Assembly (NCBI GenBank): GCA_017615125.1
Contig: JAGAAS010000042.1
Span: 31,311-95,310 of the forward strand
DNA: 64,000 nt
Direction: 5' to 3'
DNA from: Bacteroidaceae bacterium
GTDB lineage: Bacteria > Bacteroidota > Bacteroidia > Bacteroidales > Bacteroidaceae
Positions 61,523 through 64,000 of the stretch are shown here, one piece after another. Below the pieces are notes generated by a model that was given only the letters and a program-made list of their open reading frames with translations, had not been told where the DNA came from and did not search any database. The position numbers and the translations under genes were made by a program. Within the stretch, counting starts at the first letter, position 1. Every line of letters begins with the position of its first letter.

Positions 61523-61576
61523 AAATCGGTAAATCGCAGCTTCGCTGCTGGCTAATCGGCGCTTACGCGCTTGGCC
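61523..61576. repeat. Two adjacent small hairpins with a shared frame
   Basis: The bases run TAAATCG-CAGC-TTC-GCTG-CTGGC and then TAATCG-GCGC-TTAC-GCGC-TTGGCC: two units of the same design with different stems. They lie between the terminator and the convergent fic gene. Confidence 0.6.
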
Positions 61577-61606
61577 AAGTGTGCTCTGCACCATATTTCG
61601 TTGGTT

Positions 61607-62674
61607 TTATTCCATTTTTGAGTTCATCGCAAAGACGTGCCAACTGCCATCATCTCGACGGTCCAGATAGCCTTTCTTGCGGAATCCTTCTACCAGCTTT
61701 TGAACGGCTGAACGGTTTACCGATAAAAGCTCTGCCATTTCTGAGAAGGTGACAAATGGCTTGTCAAGCAAGAGTGCAAGCAGGCGTCCGCCGTTCTCGC
61801 TCCTGAAACGGATTCGTTGCCCGTCGTACCACCAGGTACTTTTATTAGCGTTCCTGACAATGTCTATCTCGCATTGCATTTCCTCGCACACCGTTTGGCG
61901 GAAAAAAGCAAGAAACGATGAAATCTTTCCTATTGTGGCATGAGCTCCGTTAGATGGGACTTTTCCGATTTTCTGGTCCGAACGGTGCAGAGCCTCAAGG
62001 TATTCTGCCTTTTTGCGATTGCGGATAACAATCATTGGCCATCCTTGACGGGCCATGATATAGTTCACCATCAGTCGTGCAATGCGTCCATTGCCGTCCT
62101 CGAAAGGATGTATGCGTATGTAGCGGTAATGGAAGAGGGCGGCCAACTCCACAGGCGATAACATCCCCTCCTTTTCAGCGGCATTGTACCAATCTACGAG
62201 GTCGTTCATCAATGAAGGAGTTTCTTCTGGTGAGGCATACTCAAAAAGGTCGCCGTTACGGGTAATGACGCTGTTGGGACGAGTCTTGTACTGTCCCGCA
62301 TGAATGGTATAGCTTGTGGTGCCACCTCCCGGCAACTCACGGTCAACGGTATAATCCTCGCGCAGGATAACCTTGTGCAGTTGACGAATAAAATTCTGAG
62401 TCAGCGACATGCTTTTGTCCCGTACGGCCTCTTTCACCATTTCCACGCCCACCTGACTGGCCTTCATGTCAACGAAGTCCTTCAAGTCACCTTCACCGCT
62501 TACCTTGCCGAAAAGCAGCAACAACTCTGTCTGTCCGTATGTCAGCGTATTACCCTCAATGTGGTTGCTGTTGAAGTTATACTCCGCTGTGAACTTGTTG
62601 CGCAGCAACTGTGCCTGTTTTTCTGGCAGTGGAAAAAGAGACTTCCATTCTTTGTATATTTCCTCTAATTTCAT
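61607..62674 (-). CDS. Fic-domain protein (class II, N-terminal inhibitory helix)
   Basis: Fic proteins transfer AMP or related groups from nucleotides to hydroxyl side chains of target proteins. The 355-aa protein has the active-site motif HPFEDGNGRIAR (189-200). The inhibitory motif SNHIEG (36-41) lies near the N-terminus; its Glu would block ATP, the class II arrangement. A C-terminal winged-helix (about 290-350: VTFSEMAELLSVNRSAVQKL, EGFRKKGYLD) may bind DNA. No antitoxin gene is adjacent, which fits intramolecular inhibition. The target is unknown. Repeated GGTGGTATA motifs lie upstream. The base composition is lower in G+C than the neighbouring secreted-protein gene, suggesting transfer. 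Confidence 0.93.
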   Translation of the reverse strand: MKLEEIYKEWKSLFPLPEKQAQLLRNKFTAEYNFNSNHIEGNTLTYGQTELLLLFGKVSGEGDLKDFVDMKASQVGVEMVKEAVRDKSMSLTQNFIRQLHKVILREDYTVDRELPGGGTTSYTIHAGQYKTRPNSVITRNGDLFEYASPEETPSLMNDLVDWYNAAEKEGMLSPVELAALFHYRYIRIHPFEDGNGRIARLMVNYIMARQGWPMIVIRNRKKAEYLEALHRSDQKIGKVPSNGAHATIGKISSFLAFFRQTVCEEMQCEIDIVRNANKSTWWYDGQRIRFRSENGGRLLALLLDKPFVTFSEMAELLSVNRSAVQKLVEGFRKKGYLDRRDDGSWHVFAMNSKME

Positions 62675-62701
62675 TGGCGTACCATCTTTTTATATGGGTT
62701 G

Positions 62702-62776
62702 TATACCACCTTATTAACGTTTTTTTTCAAGGTATATTGTGCGTATCACCAAATTAAGTGGAGATTATACCACCTT
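62702..62776. promoter_or_regulatory. Candidate fic operator: repeated TATACCACCTT
   Basis: TATACCACCTT occurs at 62702-62712 and 62766-62776 (GGTGGTATA on the fic strand), with a related GGTGATAC between. The pair flanks the likely fic promoter region and the second copy contains the stop codon of the next gene. It could be a regulator site or a scar of insertion. Confidence 0.45.
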
Positions 62777-63136
62777 TTTTCCGTCAAGAGAATAAACATA
62801 AAGCATTGTACCGGGTGTCAGCCCCTCGAACGACATCATGTCGGGGCCTTGCCGATAGATGACGGTTCCCGGTTTCACACGTGGGGTATTGATGACCGTT
62901 GCCTCACCCTCATACGTGTAACGCAACACAGACGTGATGGGATAAGCGACGCTGCTCATAGAGGTGGTGATGACCAGCTTGCCATCCTTGAAGGTGGTCT
63001 CTGGCTCTTCTGTCAGATCAAAGAACACCTTCTCTCCAGACTTCTGCCATACAACGAGCCGTTGTCTGCCCTCCTGTGCCATCATCGAGGTTATGGTGGC
63101 AAGCAGGGTCATAAGTAGAATAAGTTTTGCTTTCAT
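62765..63136 (-). CDS. Short secreted protein, probably truncated at its C-terminus
   Basis: The 123-aa protein has a signal peptide (MKAKLILLMTLLATITSMMAQ), then WQKSGEKVFFDLTEEPETTF and KDGKLVITTSMSSVAYPI. It has a region typical of the C-terminal part of Prevotella secreted proteins (LTPGTMLYVYSLDGKKVV), where further strands usually follow. It stops within the GGTGGTATAA repeat upstream of fic, so the normal end is probably lost. A TATCTTTG box lies at 63190-63197. Confidence 0.7.
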   Translation of the reverse strand: MKAKLILLMTLLATITSMMAQEGRQRLVVWQKSGEKVFFDLTEEPETTFKDGKLVITTSMSSVAYPITSVLRYTYEGEATVINTPRVKPGTVIYRQGPDMMSFEGLTPGTMLYVYSLDGKKVV

Positions 63137-63189
63137 ATACGTGGGTATCTATGCAGAAAAAAAAGAACTTGGTAAAATACTATGCGGCA

Positions 63190-63197
63190 CAAAGATA
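63190..63197 (-). promoter_or_regulatory. -7 box TATCTTTG
   Basis: TAnnTTTG match on the minus strand, 54 bp upstream of the short secreted protein gene. Confidence 0.55.
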
Positions 63198-63354
63198 ATG
63201 AGTTTTTTCATATCACCATATAAAAGAAAGGAATAAATGCAGGCACGTCCGAAATGGGAGGAATGCCACTTGCATGAGCACAACTCCGGCATGCAGAGCC
63301 CCTCCCTTTGCCCCCCGTCTATGACTGCAGCACGCTGCTGGCGTCCCATTGAGC

Positions 63355-63382
63355 CGATGAGTCCGCGTTTAACGGATTCATC
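63355..63382. repeat. Inverted repeat hairpin
   Basis: GATGAGTCCG and CGGATTCATC pair over 10 positions (one G-U) with loop CGTTTAA. No T tract follows, so a terminator role is weak. Confidence 0.6.
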
Positions 63383-63402
63383 CTTGTCAACATGTTTCAG
63401 AG

Positions 63403-63624
63403 GCAGGGCCCTGAATCGGGGCGGTGCTCTTTCACGACTCGCAACTTATACCTTAAACCTGATACCTGAATCGAGGATGAGGTTTGCATGTCCTGCAATC
63501 TATACCAGGGGGCCCTGATTCAGGGCGTCCTTTTCCCCGGCTCGCGACGAGTAGGCCAAAAGGGAGTCGCAAAACGCGACACCCTTCCTCTCACTCTTTC
63601 CGAAAGCAGGGCCCTGAATCAGGG
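63403..63624. repeat. Three copies of a GGGCCCTGAATCAGGG palindrome
   Basis: GCAGGGCCCTGAATCGGGG (63403-63421), CCAGGGGGCCCTGATTCAGG (from 63505, inverted) and GCAGGGCCCTGAATCAGGG (63606-63624). Each joins a GGGCCC palindrome and a CCCTGAATCAGGG palindrome; about 100 bp separate the copies. Confidence 0.85.
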
Positions 63625-63682
63625 TAGCGGTTCGTAGGCACACGCCCGAAATGGTAGGATGCCCCTAGATTTTCAGAAAAGA

Positions 63683-63860
63683 TGTCAACCATTTCAGGAA
63701 AGTGTCAACTGAACCAGGAAAACAAGTGTCAACCACTTCAGATAACCGACGGAGCAGTGAACGCCATCAAGTTCACTTGGATGGCTGAGTCGTGAAGGAG
63801 GAAAAGCATTACCGAGGTAATGGTTAAAAAGCAAAAAAACTGTCAACCAAAATCAGGAAA
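63683..63860 (+). repeat. Four TGTCAAC-N-CAGGAAA repeats, transposon-end-like
   Basis: TGTCAACCATTTCAGGAAA (63683), TGTCAACTGAACCAGGAAA (63703), TGTCAACCACTTCAGATAA (63727) and TGTCAACCAAAATCAGGAAA (63841). Multiple repeats beginning TGTCAA are a known trait of ends of IS21-type elements, but no transposase is present in the window. Confidence 0.6.
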
Positions 63861-63892
63861 AGACAATTGGATTGCGCTTTTTTTGCGCAGAC

Positions 63893-63930
63893 TTTGTTAC
63901 ACGTTACATTTGTTACACACGTAACATTTA
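63893..63930. promoter_or_regulatory. GTTACA repeat cluster, operator-like
   Basis: GTTACA occurs at 63896, 63903 and 63912 and in inverted form (GTAACA) at 63921; TGTTAC-ACAC-GTAACA is a palindrome. GGGGGG and an ATG at 63942 follow, but that frame ends after 14 codons (63984-63986). Confidence 0.5.
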
Positions 63931-64000
63931 GGGGGGTAAACATGAAATTTGACGGTTTTTTGGAGAAAATAGAGAGTAAATATTAGATTATAATTTATAA

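Larger units (their letters stand above)
63241..63664. repeat. Segment bounded by imperfect direct repeats
   Basis: AGGCACGTCCGAAATGGGAG at the left end (63241) is repeated as AGGCACACGCCCGAAATGG (63637), each followed by GGA(A)TGCC. The 400 bp between contain no supported gene and three GGGCCCTGAATCAGGG-type palindromes. The bounds are compatible with a target duplication or recombination product. Confidence 0.6.

Noticed and set aside
63355-63382. Resemblance to a hammerhead ribozyme (GATGAGTCCG...CGGA)
   Set aside because: The catalytic CTGATGA and GAAA core elements are missing; it is a simple 10-bp hairpin.
63942-63986. 14-codon frame after GGGGGGTAAAC at the right edge
   Set aside because: It has a good-looking upstream G-run but stops after 14 codons; it could be a leader peptide, but nothing supports this inside the window.

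Overview
The window looks like a chromosomal segment of a Bacteroidales bacterium, most likely a member of the Prevotellaceae. I infer this from the Bacteroidetes promoter signature (TTTG, about 19-20 bp, TAnnTTTG) in front of many genes. The gene content agrees: glutamine synthetase III, L,L-diaminopimelate aminotransferase, PorT-family and BACON/dockerin surface proteins, a GH95 fucosidase and a split 5'-nucleotidase. Species cannot be read from this sequence. Nearly all of it is core genome; the last ~2.5 kb looks accessory.

Layout. 0.3-4.2 kb: recA (-), dnaK (+), a secreted flavin-reductase-like protein. 4.4-8.4 kb: a large secreted BACON/dockerin protein, tRNA-Met, a START-like protein. 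8.6-16.6 kb: a nitrogen operon of asnB, a long PurF-type enzyme, pyrG and glnN. It is preceded by a 41-codon Gln/Asn-rich reading frame and an intrinsic terminator just before the asnB ribosome-binding site, a layout that matches an amino-acid attenuator. 16.7-23.4 kb: dapF-dapL and carA-carB. 23.5-27.8 kb: a small barrel protein, rplS, the split 5'-nucleotidase pair, a PorT-like barrel and a 2x[4Fe-4S] ferredoxin. 27.9-37.2 kb: PrsW, flotillin, NfeD, a Crp/Fnr regulator, M3 peptidase, a small lipoprotein, dCMP deaminase, S41 protease. 37.3-43.5 kb: a beta-barrel protein, M18 aminopeptidase, a tRNA cluster (Gly-Leu-Leu-Gly), GH95, a small acidic protein and thioredoxin. 43.5-49.7 kb: dnaE, a GHL10 glycosidase and a coupled nucleotidyltransferase. 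49.8-53.9 kb: a 6S-like structured RNA, a lipoprotein, a sugar-nucleotide epimerase and a C1 peptidase. 54.1-59.9 kb: a five-gene MacAB/TolC-type export operon. 60.1-64 kb: a TIGR04076-like protein, a secreted protein, a Fic protein, a truncated secreted protein and a gene-poor, repeat-rich end.

Between the genes are two dispersed repeat families. The first (seven copies, core CTCGCCGTATG, A/T-rich inverted arms) carries a Shine-Dalgarno-like stretch and an ATG; in one copy these form the real start of a lipoprotein gene. The second (two copies) is an array of three TCAACGCGTTGA palindromes at exactly 22-bp spacing. The strongest candidate for an undescribed system is the Gln/Asn leader-peptide attenuator over the glutamine-enzyme operon. 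The repeat families and the 6S-like RNA come next.
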